In this document: piece after piece, positions 36,437 to 48,400 of the stretch
How positions within the stretch are numbered: the stretch's first letter is position 1
Layout of the letters: each line of letters starts with the position of its first letter
Assembly: GCF_000687475.1 (NCBI RefSeq)
Contig: NC_057318.1
Location: 4,526,001-4,590,000, forward strand
DNA: 64,000 nucleotides
Direction of reading: 5' to 3'
DNA from: Ustilaginoidea virens
Taxonomy: Eukaryota > Ascomycota > Sordariomycetes > Hypocreales > Clavicipitaceae
Notes under the pieces: model-generated
The model's input: only the letters and a program-made list of their open reading frames with translations
Database searches by the model: none
What the model was told of the DNA's origin: nothing
Translations under genes and position numbers: made by a program

Positions 36437-37180
36437 GGTTTCTTTGATCTTGTTCCGCCGCGAGGCGCCCCGCGGACCGGCAAGGAAGACGACCTCGACA
36501 ACAACGAGGACGACGACAATGTTTTGTGGCGAAAGCGACGTGCGCGCGGGATGAGGGAGCAAAACAGGCCACACGCGCCTTTCCACTTTGCCCTCCAGGA
36601 ATGCGACATGCGGAGTGCCCAGACGAAGGCTAGATTTGGCTCAGGGGCATGCCGCGCGTCCGCTAGCCCTGAATAGAATAGAAGGGTGGGGAGGGGAGTG
36701 TTTCGACAAGGGGATCGCGATGGATGGGTTGGGGCAAACAGTCGGGCGAGGCAAGACGACAAACGGGCAGGTTGGAGGACGAAGCTACGGGAGGGGGGGT
36801 GGGGGCCGGATACACGAGTTGCAGTTGGCCTGGTCTGGCACCTGGGTTCCTTGATACGTTTATTTACCTCTGGGAGCTGCAGCGCGTCGAGGCGGCGGAG
36901 CGTGGATGAAGAGGAGGGAAGGAAGGAAGGGGGGTGTGTGAGAGAGAGACGGCATCGGATGCCGCGCTGGTGCAGTGACCCCAGCGCCCCCTGTTGCGAT
37001 GGCATGGACCGCATGACGGTGGCTCGGATGCCGGCAACTTCACACCGACAAGAGGACAGTAGGGCGCGCGTCTTTGCAGCGGGGAGGGGGCCATGCGGTT
37101 GCCGTTGAGACCGAGAGGGTGGGCTGATGGCTGGTGTGCGTGGTGGCCGATGAAGTCGGTCGAACAAGGGATGAAACCGG

Positions 37181-37246
37181 AAACGAAACGAGACGAGACG
37201 AGACGAAACGAGACGAGACGAAACGAAACGAAACGAAACGAAACGA
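37181..37246. repeat. GAAAC/GAGAC pentanucleotide array
   Basis: About thirteen 5-bp units alternating between AAACG and AGACG. Confidence 0.9.
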
Positions 37247-37390
37247 CGGACAGGGCGGCTGATTCACGTCAAAAGGCGAGCCGAGGCCATACCATTCACC
37301 AACGGTACGCGAACCAACATGGAACCGAGCGCAGGGATTTCCCCTCCTTTCCCTTTCTCCTCTTCTTGCCGAGTCTCGGGCCATCCCCTG

Positions 37391-37450
37391 GTCAAAGGCC
37401 CCGTCAAAGGCCCCGTCAAAGGCCCCGTCAAAGGCCCCGTCAAAGGCTAC
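37391..37450. repeat. 12-bp minisatellite, five units
   Basis: Four perfect GTCAAAGGCCCC units and one diverged unit, ending 13 bp beyond the isn1 stop codon and therefore probably in its 3' UTR. Confidence 0.95.
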
Positions 37451-37463
37451 GGCCAAAGGCCGG

Positions 37464-39478
37464 TCACGACAGCTTCTTCTGCATCAGGTCCGCCAGCTCG
37501 TCCAGTAGCTCCACCGTCTCGGCCGGGCTGGCGATCCACGCCGTGGTGCCGACGCTGCGGGCCTTGAAGTCGTTGGACCCGGCGCTCAGGAATTGGTCTC
37601 CCACGTGGAGCGTGTTCTCGCCCCGGATGGCCGTGCCCTGCCGTCCGAACCACTGCTGGCACACCGTCACGCCCCAGCTCTTGTCTCCAATGTCGACAAA
37701 GACGTCGCGCCCGCCGTTGAAGGCGCAGAACGGGATCCCCCTCTGGCGGCCGCCGCGCCGCGCCTGGGCCTGGGCCTGGGCCTGGGCCGGGGACTGCATC
37801 TGGGAATGCGTCTGCGGCTCCGTCTGGCTCTGGGGGGTCTGCGGCTGCGTCTGCGGCGCGCCCAGGTGGCTCAGCTCGAGGATGCGCTGCACCACCAGGA
37901 CCGTCTCCTCCAGGCTCTCGCGCGCGATGCGCAGGTGCGGCTCCGACGGGACGATGCCCACCGCCCGGTCCTTGCGCACAATCGTCGCCGGCAGGTTCAG
38001 GGTGCGCACGCAGTCGCGCAGGGCCGACTCGGCCACGTCGAGAAGAGCCGCAATCTCCGCCTCGGACCAGGCCGCCATCTCGGGGGTGAGCCAGTCGGGC
38101 CGGGGCACCGAGGCCAGGCGGTGCGGCGACGACGCGTCAAACGTGAACAGATAGTTGGCCTCGCCGCCCATGATGACGAGGTTGTGCTTCTGCGAGTCGT
38201 CCAGGTCCGCCGAGCCGGCAATGGCGTCCAGAAGCCCGTGGAGACGGCCGTAGTACCCTTCACCAGAGGTGTAGCCGGCAGCGGTGACGATGCCGATCCG
38301 AATGTTTTTCCGCAGGAGGTCTGTTTTTAGTTTAATTTTTTTTTTTCATTTTTATCAGACTGGTGAGAAAAAAGAGAGCCATGTCCATTGCCAAGTTTTT
38401 CTGTTCTTCTTCTTCTTCTTCAACTTTCAAAAGGAGGATTCAAGCTCTTACCGAGTAATCGCGGAATCACGGGACTCGACGGTTCCAGGCTCTCCCCGTC
38501 GTCGTACAGGGTCACGTCACCATCAAACGTGGCTAGCTGAAGCGCACCGCCCGTGACGGCCATGATTTGCGCCGAGTTGAGAATCAGACGTACATCGTTG
38601 AAGGACGGGGCCACGTAGCGCCGGGACGAGATGTATCGCTTCCGGTCCTGGTACTTGAAGGCGGCTTCCAGGGGCAGCCTCGTGAAGAAGGGGCCGGCTG
38701 TTGGAACCAGCATGCCTAGTTTGGAGGGCACGGGGGAGATGAAGCCCGCGTAAGGACCGTCCTGGGCCTGCATCTGGGATAGGTACTGTCTCTGTCGCAG
38801 GACTGAGGCCGCCAAATCCGGCCACGGTCAGTCAATGGGCTTCCTTTGCTCCCTTGTCCGCACGCCGACCACGCCGACCGCGCCGGCCAGGTCTCAAGAC
38901 TTACTGTGATCGTCAATCATCAGCTCGACGTCTCGCATGATTTCTGCGTACCGCCTGTGCGCCTCCTCGGCCATCTTGGTGACGCTGGCATCATCCCCAG
39001 GAAGGCCTGTGGGTTGCGAGTACAGAACAAACGGGACTGCCAGCAGGCCCTTGACCCATTCTACCGTGACGGCGAGTTGAGTTAGCCTGGAGAGCAGCTG
39101 GCGGGTTGTTGGAGTGCGAGAGTTGAGGGTGGGTGTGAGAGTGTGAGAGTGTGAGAGTGGTGAGAGTGTGAGAGTGGTGAGAGTGTGAGAGTGGTGAGAG
39201 TGACGGTTGACAAACACCAAGCAGAGCAGCGCACCCCGGCTGATGGATGCTTTGAAAGGTTTGCTTCTTTGCACTCTGCCTCGCTGGGCAGCATCAACCC
39301 GTTGTTTACTGGCAACGCCGCCGCCTCACCTACCGATGAATTGATCCCGCCTGTGCGTCTTGAGGGCATCTTTGAACCGCGCGTTAGCAAGCCATAGGCT
39401 CCAACCAGGATCCCACGAGATTTCGCAAAAGCCGAGCAAAGAGGGAAACTCACACTCGACACGATATCTCGTCGTCAT
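37464..39478 (-). CDS. isn1: IMP-specific 5'-nucleotidase 1
   Basis: Five exons on the minus strand: 39478-39454 (25 nt), 39369-39334 (36 nt), 39060-38905, 38802-38452 and 38320-37464, giving 474 aa. Introns are 84, 273, 102 and 131 nt. The two tiny exons rebuild the family N-terminus MTTRYRVEYALKTHRRDQF and then EWVKGLLAVPF. Seen: IDDHILRQ, PSKLGMLVP, YQDRKRYISSRR, the HAD-type motif FDGDVTLYDDG (Asp166, Asp168), IRIGIVTAAGY, and MGGEANYLF. Role: hydrolyses IMP to inosine in purine salvage, in the cytosol. Odd: a Gln/Ala/Ser-rich insertion (about 37760-37860) that is not part of the family core. Every junction keeps frame and restores a known motif. Confidence 0.95.
37761..37790. repeat. GGCCTG hexamer repeat coding Ala-Gln
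   Basis: Tandem CCTGGG units inside isn1 exon 5, read on the minus strand as alternating Gln-Ala codons in the disordered insertion. Confidence 0.85.
39130..39202. repeat. GTGAGAGT minisatellite in isn1 intron 2
   Basis: Repeated GTGAGAGT / GGTGAGAGT words fill part of the 273-nt intron, which explains why it is the longest in the gene. Confidence 0.85.
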
Positions 39479-41039
39479 TTTTTTTTTTTTTTTTCCTTTT
39501 CTTCAGCAGCACTCGACGTATAGCACTCGACGGATGGATGGAACTCGACCAAGATCAAGCTGGCAATCGGATGTCCAGTCTGCACAGCAGCGTCCCAAGT
39601 CCAAGTGTCTGTCTGTCGCTGGTTATTCCCACGGAGATGCAAGGCAGGGGCCTCACGTGGACCATCCAGATGACTCGTGCAGGTCCGGGCCGGACTCGGG
39701 ACAGCTGCTCGCTTTGGTAGATGCGTGAGTGGCCAACACTCCAACTGGTTTCACGAGAATAGCTTGCCACCAAATTGTTTTTTTTTTATTTTTTTCTCTT
39801 TTTCGGTGTTGAAGAAGAAGAATGACGAGGAAGAAGACAACCAAGCAAGACAAAGGGAGAAGACGAACCAAGGACAAGGGGAGGGGAGGCGTGGGTTTTG
39901 CCCCACAGGAAACGAGTCGGCGACGCTGATTGGGCTCCGTGTGCTGCTTGCGGGGGTGGACAGCGGCGCTCGCCGGGGAACATGCATGGCGGCTGTGGCT
40001 GTGGCTGTGGCTGTGGCTCACGGCCAGATTGTCAGATGGCCAGGTTTGGCCAGGCGGCCCAAACGTTCGGCGTCGCCCGGACGGACAACTGACACGGGCT
40101 GGTAGGTAAAGGTACATGTACCTACCGAGTACGGAGTACAGAGTACCTTGAGAGTATCAGACCTCAGAGGCCCACAAGGCCCGCCTACCTGTACGGAGTA
40201 CCTAGGAGGCAGGTGCCTCGTGGTTGCTTCAGCTGACGGCTGGCCAGTTGATAATTGATTCAGACCTCACTCTTTGAAACTGGCCTTTATTTTCGTCCCC
40301 TCTGCTCTCCCAACTTCCCAGCCTTGTCCGACACTTGAATTGCTACCTGCTTTGCTTTGCTTTGCTTTGCTTCGCTTTGCTTTGCCAAGCTCTACCTGCT
40401 GCCGTGTACATGTACACCACCCTCTTTGCTGCTCGTCTCCAAACAAGATGCGTCGCCGCCGTTGCACACCTCACAGAACTCTATCCCTGTCTCGACTCCT
40501 GCAGCAGATAGCCAGATGTGTGTACATGGCCTTTGGAGCTGTTTTCCAATCAGCGCACCGCCTCCGTCACCACGTCGTTGCTGCCTGCCATCTGGACACA
40601 CCACGCGGGATGCATGGCAGAACGATCAAGGCGAGCTTCGTCGGACTGTGTCGGGCTTCGTCGGCGGCTGCATCAGGCTGGCCAGTTTCCACAAAAGGCA
40701 CGGCACGACTTCAGCATCAGCCGCTCGGCCCGGTCGGCGATCTGCACGCACCTTCTCAAAGTTTGACTCGGTCGTGTGTAACAATACCCTTTTTTTCGCG
40801 CAAAGAAAAAAAAGAAAAAGAAAAAAAAATGCTTCATCATTCCCTCTCAAAACTCCAGCCCTTACTGTGATGATATCTTCTTTAAAGTAGAAAGGAGGAA
40901 GGAAAATAGTATAAAGAAAAGATGAGAAAAAGAACAGAAGACAGATTGGGCGCAGAATCTTCACACATCATACTGCGTCCGACGCTGGCATATGGCTTCG
41001 CTCTGGCACCGCTTGCTGCTTCAGCCTTTGCATGCTCGA
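39479..41039. promoter_or_regulatory. isn1 upstream region / sxm1 3' region
   Basis: 1.56 kb. The left part is the isn1 promoter (a T-run at 39477-39494 touches the start). The right part follows the sxm1 stop. Includes a (TTTGC)n array and TACGGAGTAC words near 40127-40205. The 40274-40870 plus frame has no domain and is not called. Confidence 0.4.
40350..40386. repeat. (TTTGC)n microsatellite
   Basis: About seven pentanucleotide units with one variant (TTCGC). Confidence 0.9.
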
Positions 41040-42673
41040 CTAGCTTGCTGGTGCAACACCGGCAGCAGCCGCAGCAGCTTGCGCTTGCTGGACCGCAACT
41101 TCGTCGGCTTTCACCATGATTGTTTGGAGCATGTTCTGCTCTTCAGCAGACAAATGACCCGCGAGGCTGCTGTAGAACTGAGGCTGTTCCTGTTGCATTT
41201 CTGGAGACGTGAGAAAGAAAAAAAAGGGACAAAAAAAGGAGGAAGGGGAACGAGGCAGGGTTTCCACGTCAGCAATCTAAATCTTTTCGTATCCGTCGCG
41301 TCAACTGGATGCTGGTTGGTACTCACTCAGAAGAGTCGCCTTGAACAGCTGATAGGGTTCGATCTTGTCAAGAGGGGATTCCAAGAGCACACTGTCCTCT
41401 CCCAGCTCGTCATCATCAGGGTCCTCAATCGCACGGCTGTATTTCTGAGCCTGAGACAGGGTGTTGGCGTCAGCATCACAAATCACACGTGTATGCATAA
41501 AACAAGAAGGAAAAAAGGAAAAAAAAAAAAAAAAAAAAAAAAAAGGGACAAGGGACGACAAAAGAGAGTAAAAAAGGCCGCAGTTCCGTTTACACACCTC
41601 GTCATTCAAAAACTCCAAGTAAGCTTTGCTCTCATCCTTGGATTCGAGATTCTCGTCCTCGTTATGTTCTTCCTCTTCACCGTTCCAGTTGGCTTCATTG
41701 TCATCCCACTCGTCCTCGTCACCATAGTCGTAGGTTGACTCGAGGTGGAAGTCGTCACGTAACGCTTCTTCACGGTCTAGAGTGGGTTCATTGCACATGT
41801 GAGCCATACTGACCGAGGCGTAAAACCACGCACTCGAGGGTTTAACAAGGGGGCAAGGACCAGACGGTCTGCGTCTCACTTACTCTTCATGGCGTTGGGA
41901 AGGGTGCGGAATAGTTCGGTGATTCCTTGGAGCAGACGTGGCCAGCCCACAGACACGCTGGCGGGGACTTGCTCATGATTCACTCCTAGCAAAGCCGCGA
42001 TGGCGACGATGCAGAGCTTCTTGTCGTGCACACGACTGAAGGAAGACATGCTGCCAAACCACAGGCTGAAGAAGCGGTTGGTCCAACCCTTGTTTTCAAG
42101 CACCTGCAGAGTCAGCAGCGGATTGTAGTGGATCGAGTTGATGACCATCTCCATAAGATGGATCTTGTAGCTCTTAATCTTGATCTCTTGGGCGGCGAGA
42201 ATGCTCATGGCCATGTTGGTGAAACCTTGGACGCAGCTGTCAATTTGACCTCGAAGACTGAGCATCATGGCCTCGGCGAGCTTGCAGGCGCAGATCCTCT
42301 CCACCCCTCCCTGGACCTGGTCGGTGAACATGTCGGCAACCATCGAGTACAGGGCCTGGATGTACTCGGGGTTCTGAACCAGCTGCGACGTTCCGTACTG
42401 GACAAAGTTGTCCAGTGCGGGGAGCATATCTTCCAGGTAATATTCCGCTCCGGCCTTGAACGTCGTGTGAACCAGCTCAAAGGCTTGCCACATGTTAGGG
42501 GAGATGCCCTTGGCAGCAAAAGTGCAGCTGTCGATTATCTCGAAAACCTCGTTGTATAAGTCTACAAGACCTTGCTTAGCAACGGCGGAACCGCGAATGG
42601 ATGGAGGATTTTATCAAAACTGTTTTGCTCCTTTTTCGTCCATCGACAAAGGACGCAGACGACAACGACAACG

Positions 42674-42712
<39 letters not shown>

Positions 42713-45448
42713 TACCGTAAAGCTTGTTTTCAAGAGTCACCTTGATCACGGGCATGAGGACAGCTTCGATATGAAGCAAAACGTCCGGTGTGCTCTCAAG
42801 GGTGAGGATCAGCGTTCCAATTGTCTGCAAGACGCCAAGTGCAGTGATGCTCTTGTCGTCATATTCGGCAAACAGTTCTCCATCTTCGCCAGCTTTGCTT
42901 TCCTTTTCGAGAAGCTCGCGGACGATGCGCAGATACGTGTCGCGAAGCTGCTCGCACAGTGCGACGGCAAACGGGGTCAGTTCTGTGGCAAAAATCTCGA
43001 CAAAATCCTCCATCACGTTGGCCAGCGCGTCAATGTCCACCTCGTTGGCCAGCTTGAGAAGCTGCTGCATGATCGTGGGAATGCTCTGCTGCATGCTGGT
43101 ACGGATGATGTCGTGTCTGATAAGGGGCTGCAGGGCCAGAGCTGCCGTGACGCGGACGGGCAGGGCGGGGTCAGCCATGCAATCCAGGATGTGCCGGTAG
43201 ATGGTCATGAGATTGTTCACGTCCTGAAAGTTGAGCTGCTCGAACTTCTCAATGGTGTCGCAAGCGCGAGCCCGGAGATAGCCCCGAGGGCTGGTGAAGT
43301 CGGGGAACACGTATCGCACCAGGAAATACTCCACCTGGTCCGCGATTGGGCTCTTTTTGCTCAGAATCACCGGCGCGAGCGTCGCAATCATCCGCAGGGC
43401 TCCTTCCTTGGCCATATGGTTCTTCTTGTCGTCTGGTGCTTGCTCGTACTCGTTGACAACTGCGTTGACAAACTTGAGAATCTCAAACGTCTCCTTCCGA
43501 CGGTTCTTGGTCAGGTTGACGAGGAAGTTGGTGGCGGCGACGTCGGGGGCGGAAGCCTCCTCGAAATAGTTGAGTTTGCGGTGCAGATACTCCTCTGGCT
43601 CATCGTCGAATTGCTCCGCATCCTCCTCGGAGAGACACAGGACGGGGAAGACGAAGTGAGTGACAAGATTGGTCAAGTGAGGTCTCAAGTGCGTCCACAT
43701 CTCCTTTGGTCGGACCGATTCGTCCAGAAACACAATGATGTACGAGAGGCAGGGCCGGCTTAGCCAGGATGTTTTGGCGACCCATTTTTCAATTTCTTGC
43801 AGGTAGTGCTTCAGGATCTCGGGAGCCACTGTGCTGATGAAGTTCTTGGCGAACTGGGCAGCCTCGTCACCCTTGCCGGGGCTGGCAGGGTTTCCGTGTC
43901 TGTTTTACGCCGGGTCAGCGTCAGGATATCCGTCAATCGCCGGGACAAACGTGACAAACCTGATGAATAGACGATTCAAGTTGAAAAAGGCCCACTTCTT
44001 GGCCTTCCACCAATGGTGTCTCTCACGGTCGAAGGAATCGCCTTGCAAGGCCTGGGCTGGCCCAACCTTGGAAACGGTCTGCAAAAACACCGTGCACCAG
44101 GCAATGTTTACCTGTTGCTGTCGAAGGTGACTGGAAAGCTCAAGCTGCTCGGAGGGAGGGTTGGCACCAGTCAGTCATATCGCGGGCATCTTGAAAGCAG
44201 TTTGTTTTTTCTTCTTCTCCTTTCTCTTTACAGCTTTTTTGCATGGTGATTACTTTTGCAAGGTCTCTTTCACTCACCCACGTAGCATGCTTGTAGGACT
44301 TAAGAGCAAGATGAAGCATTTCACCAGCCTCATCGCTTTCCTGGTTCACAAGCTCGTTGCAAATGGAGAGCAGGCGAGGAAAGCTGCTGGCAACAATGGT
44401 GTCGAACTGGGCTCTATCCTGGTTGTCGTGGGACTTGTATCGAAAGGCACGGCAAATGGCGAGCAGGCATTGAAGGCCAGCAAGTACCGAGCTCGGAGTA
44501 TTGGTGTTTAGCAGCTCGGTGGTGAAATTCATGAACCGAGGCCATCGGGCGGGGAAGTCGCACTGCAACACGCGCTGGAGAACGGGAATGAGTTGTTGGC
44601 GAACCGCGCTATCAGACGCAGCAAGAACCGGAACCAGGCGATCTCGAACACGGGCCTTTTCGTCCTCGGGTATTATGTATTCTCCACTGTACTGCTCGGG
44701 CTGGTGCCACGCACGGTTGACGCGATGCTTGACATAGATAACGGCTGTGAGGGTCCGTCGTCAGATCTCGATGGTTTTCTAAAAAAAGCTGCTCCAGTTT
44801 CCTTCAAGGACGTTTCAGAAAGCAACCTACTTGCTAGTCGTACACTTGCTTCTTGTTCAACCTGCAGTATGTCGAATAAGGCATCAACGAAGCCTGGTTG
44901 TTCCTCGATCTATTTGGCGACGAATGGAGGAAGAGAAAAAGAAGAAGAAAAAAAGTCAGTTACTTCAACCAATTCTTTATGCTTTAGAACGATCGTGCAG
45001 GGGTGCAACATGGTGGATGACGGTCAAGCATTTGGGAGCGTGAAGGAGTAGAAAAAGCCGGACCGCCGAATCGTGATGAAGAAGGTTTTTTTTTTCTTCG
45101 ATTTTTTTGTGTTATTGAAGGCATGGATGATTGTGGAAATCATAGCTCTTCAGCGCAGATCGATGGTATGCGGTGCAGCCTGGCTACGACGGAGTCCAGC
45201 TCTCCTGCATTTTGTTTCATTTCTTTCCTTTTCCCTTCTTTTCATTCTTTTCCTTTACTTTTTTCCTTCCCTTTTCTCTCGGCGTGGGAATAGGAGGATG
45301 GGGCAGGGGGGGAGGAGGCGGCGGCGGCGGCGCAACAAAAAAAAGGATGTTCACCCACCTGCTTCAGCTGCAGCTCGGCTCGCCTTCTATTATCCGCATC
45401 AGTAGCCAAGCTGCCTCCAAGCAACTCCCGAAGCGCAGCAGTGTCCAT
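41040..45448 (-). CDS. sxm1: Importin-beta family nuclear import receptor (Nmd5/Sxm1 type)
   Basis: Nine exons on the minus strand: 45448-45359, 44909-44831, 44744-44278, 44144-43960, 43899-42716, 42561-41884, 41776-41598, 41450-41327 and 41200-41040. The product is 1048 aa, the expected family size. Seen: an N-terminal importin-beta repeat, VKHRVNRAW and PARWPRF early, KAKKWAFFNLNRLFIR, SPRGYLRARACD in the middle, FEIIDSCTFAAKGIS, an acidic C-terminal stretch (DYGDEDEWDDNE and EEEEHNEDENLE) and an Ala/Gln-rich end. Family knowledge: Nmd5/Sxm1 (human importin-7/8) carry ribosomal proteins, TFIIS and Hog1-type cargo into the nucleus with Ran-GTP. Fungi may keep one or two paralogues, so nmd5 is an equal alternative symbol. 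Introns are 60-154 nt apart from a 449-nt first intron. All phases agree. Confidence 0.93.
41519..41544. repeat. Poly-A tract in sxm1 intron 8
   Basis: 26 A on the plus strand, T on the transcript, within the 147-nt intron 41451-41597. Confidence 0.9.
42675..42711. repeat. (CAA)n microsatellite in sxm1 intron 6
   Basis: About twelve CAA units adjoining the donor site GTATGTTG; read on the transcript as (GTT)n. Confidence 0.95.
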
Positions 45449-48400
45449 GTTGAGCCTCGAGAGCGGCAGGATCGGTGCAGACGGGGACACGAAGACGTTT
45501 GAGAGCGGATGTTGTTGTGTGATGCTGGGGCCAAGTTGTCAGGCACAAAATGGCGGGGCATCCAAGGAGAAAATGGTTTGGTGGCGGGTTGTGGGCGAGG
45601 AGGGAGGCAGGGAGGGCTGGAGAAGGACGGACCAGCAAGGCCAATTCGGGCAAAGCAACAAGGTGGCAGCAGATGGTGCGCACCCAGGGGGGCTCAGCTT
45701 GGGGAAGAAGCTGGAGCGCAGAAACAAAAAAAAAAAATGCGACGACGTAAAATATGAGGGTATCAAGATGCTGAAGCGAGATAAGCAAGAAGGCGAGTCC
45801 TGGTGATGCACCGACGCTTGCGCCAAGGGAGACGAAGGCGGAATTCAAGGGCAGAAAGGCAGAAAGATTGGGGGGGGGGGGGTTCTGGTCACTGGCGGGT
45901 GCAGGTGGTTAGGCGAAGGTGGTTAGGCGCAGGCTGGGGGTTTGTTAGTTGAGGTGATGTCGATGGTTGGGATGTACCTACCTTACCTACCTACCTAGGT
46001 ATACCCGCCTTAGTGACTCAGTCAGTCAGCCTCAGGCCAGCTCCAGCGAGCGTTGGCAGACCTCAGGCGACTTGTTCAGTACCTCCTAGGAACCTAACTT
46101 ATGTACCTACCTAGGTACATACCTAATGTACATGTAAGCGCCAAGCCCACTGTGCAGGTGCCTAAGGGATTCTTAGGTACCTTAGGTACCTAGTTGGCTC
46201 AATACCTCCTAACCCCAAGTACCTTGTACTGAGTAGCGCTGCAAGTTGAGGGGGCATCAGACCATTGGCGTCAGTCAATCACTGCTGCCAAAAAGGGGGG
46301 AAAAAAAGAAAAAGAAAAAGAAAAAAGTTTCAATTTCGTTGATGGACGAGACGAGGCCTCTTTTCTCTACGGAAAGGTGCTTCGCTTGTGAATGTGGGAT
46401 GAGCAGGTGGCTGGCTGTCGGTGAAGAAGTGCTGCGTGTGAACAGGAGCAGCGTTGGGAACAGCACGGCTGCCCAGATGCCTGCCCGTGGGCACCAGACG
46501 CTACATGTACACGACCTCGTCACTAAAGCCAGGCTCGCTACAGCGTGCCGAGTACGCAGAGTTCCCGGCAAATGATCTATCAATGGCATCAATGATGGCA
46601 CTTGAGTTCTTCCACCAGTGACCAGCAACAGTGACCACAATGACCACAGTGACTGCAGTGACCACCGACCACCCGAGTCAGCGTCACCGACTGCGTGGCC
46701 CCCCAGGCCAAGTCTATTGACCCAACCCCTCGAAAAATGATCGAGTTTGGTCTGGTCTGGTCTGCCAAGCACTCGACCCCGCCGCCCGGGTAATGAAACA
46801 CGTGCGGGTGAGACGCTGGGTCCCTGATTCTTCCTTCACGAGCCTTCATAGCCACATTCATTTTCACAGACAACAGACGCATCCTGCGGCTGCTGGGTTC
46901 CGAGGCCCAGGGGCTTTAGGGCACGGAAAAAAAAGAGAGAAAGAGAGAGAAAATGTCGGAGCCCGGCTCCAAGCTGCCCTGTGCTTGTTATTAGCCGGTC
47001 CGATCAACGGCTTACCCCCGGCTCCCGCTCCCGACTCCCGAAACTGGACGCCCGACCCCCGGACTCCTGACCCTCGTCTCCGTCCACCCATCCAACCACA
47101 TCGCACGGTTGACTATTATATCAAATTAGCAGTGCATCAATGCTAGTGGCAGCCTCGCACCTTATCCCGCAGAAGACTGTGGTGCAGTTTCAACGGCCTT
47201 GGATGGTGTATCTTTGCTGCTGTAATTTGTATACGTTTAGTAGGGGGAAAAATGGCAACAAGGCGATGAAAGGCGTGCTGCTTGGCGGGCAAGCATCGCC
47301 CCAAGTTGAAACCGGTGCCAGGACTCATTCACAGCCGACATTCACTTGCTTCGTGCCTTGCCGAACCTCCCTTGCTACTGGTTTGATTAGAAGAGCATAC
47401 ATACCGCTATGTAGATGGACTCGGCTTCCGTACCTGACTAAACCCGGGGCCTCAAATCCAGTGCGTTGCAGTGCAACTGACGTATTCTGCCACACCATGT
47501 TGACTATCGCGGAATGTATGAGCCTTTGATTCGAACCGTTATAGGGGCCGCGAGTGGATCGACCCAAGTAATTGGATGAGCCATTGTTCCATATTCCGAG
47601 GCATTGCTCCAGCCACAGCACGGCATATCCAGGCTAGAACTTGAGAATCCAATGAGGCAGTACAAACTCAGCCGGCCAGGACTTTGAGTTGACCCGTCGG
47701 TCGAAACTATGCCGCAGTTGATCTCAAGACTCATCTCCCTTTCTCAGTTCGACTGATCGATGAAATCCGAAATTGGACAGAAAAAGTGTACCATCAGCGC
47801 ACGTCGCAGAATATCTATTCGCTACAGTATTGCCAGAGCACAGAAACAGTAGCAGAAAGAAGCTACAGAGCAAAGGTGCTCGTAGGAACTGCGGGTCGAA
47901 CTGTGATGAGGGAGCAAGCATCCTTGGTCGGTAAATATTGGCAGCTCTCCGGGTTGCGGAAAGGCGCTCTGGGGTCCAGTGCGGATGGATATTTCCTCGA
48001 GTATATGTGATCCGCCTTGTTTCCTTCGTTTCCTCTCCATGGTGAGCGTGCAAGGCTGTGAGGCAGAATCGCTCATGCGCCACCCACTTGCCAGTCCAAG
48101 CTTCCTCTATAGTGGGCTAGTAGTTTTGGGGGATGAAAGCATAGAATTACATCGTTGGAAGAGAGATGTAAGTAGAAGCCCGGCCCTGCTACCGTCAACG
48201 TCACCAGAACAGGGCTCCGCGCCCAAAGGTAGGTGACTAGTTTCCCATTTGCGCACTACATTACCACCGCCGGTCGCATGTTCGTATATTCATATATTTT
48301 TCGAGTTAGGAAGTCTTGTCGGGACTGTCATATCATTCAGAACCGAACATCAAGGCCCGGCACGCCTCGGTAAGTGAAGCATAATAGCGGCCCATCAAAA

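Larger units (their letters stand above)
34827..37463. other. Convergent region between the kinase and isn1
   Basis: 2.6 kb without a supported gene. Rich in simple repeats: T-rich tract at 35297-35340, GTTGCA repeats (35848-35873), AATG/AATC array (36369-36436), GAAAC/GAGAC array (37181-37246) and a 12-bp minisatellite (37391-37450). The 36424-37167 minus frame is low-complexity and not called. Confidence 0.45.

Noticed and set aside
37593..38330. 245-codon plus-strand frame inside isn1
   Set aside because: Opposite-strand shadow of isn1 exon 5, Arg/Leu-rich, no domain.
42492..43763. 423-codon open frame on the plus strand inside sxm1
   Set aside because: Antisense shadow of importin exons 5 and 6. 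It crosses an intron and has no recognisable domain.
47528..47537. GATTCGAACC, which looks like a tRNA T-loop on the minus strand
   Set aside because: Flanking bases do not form a T-stem and no cloverleaf or A-box could be found.
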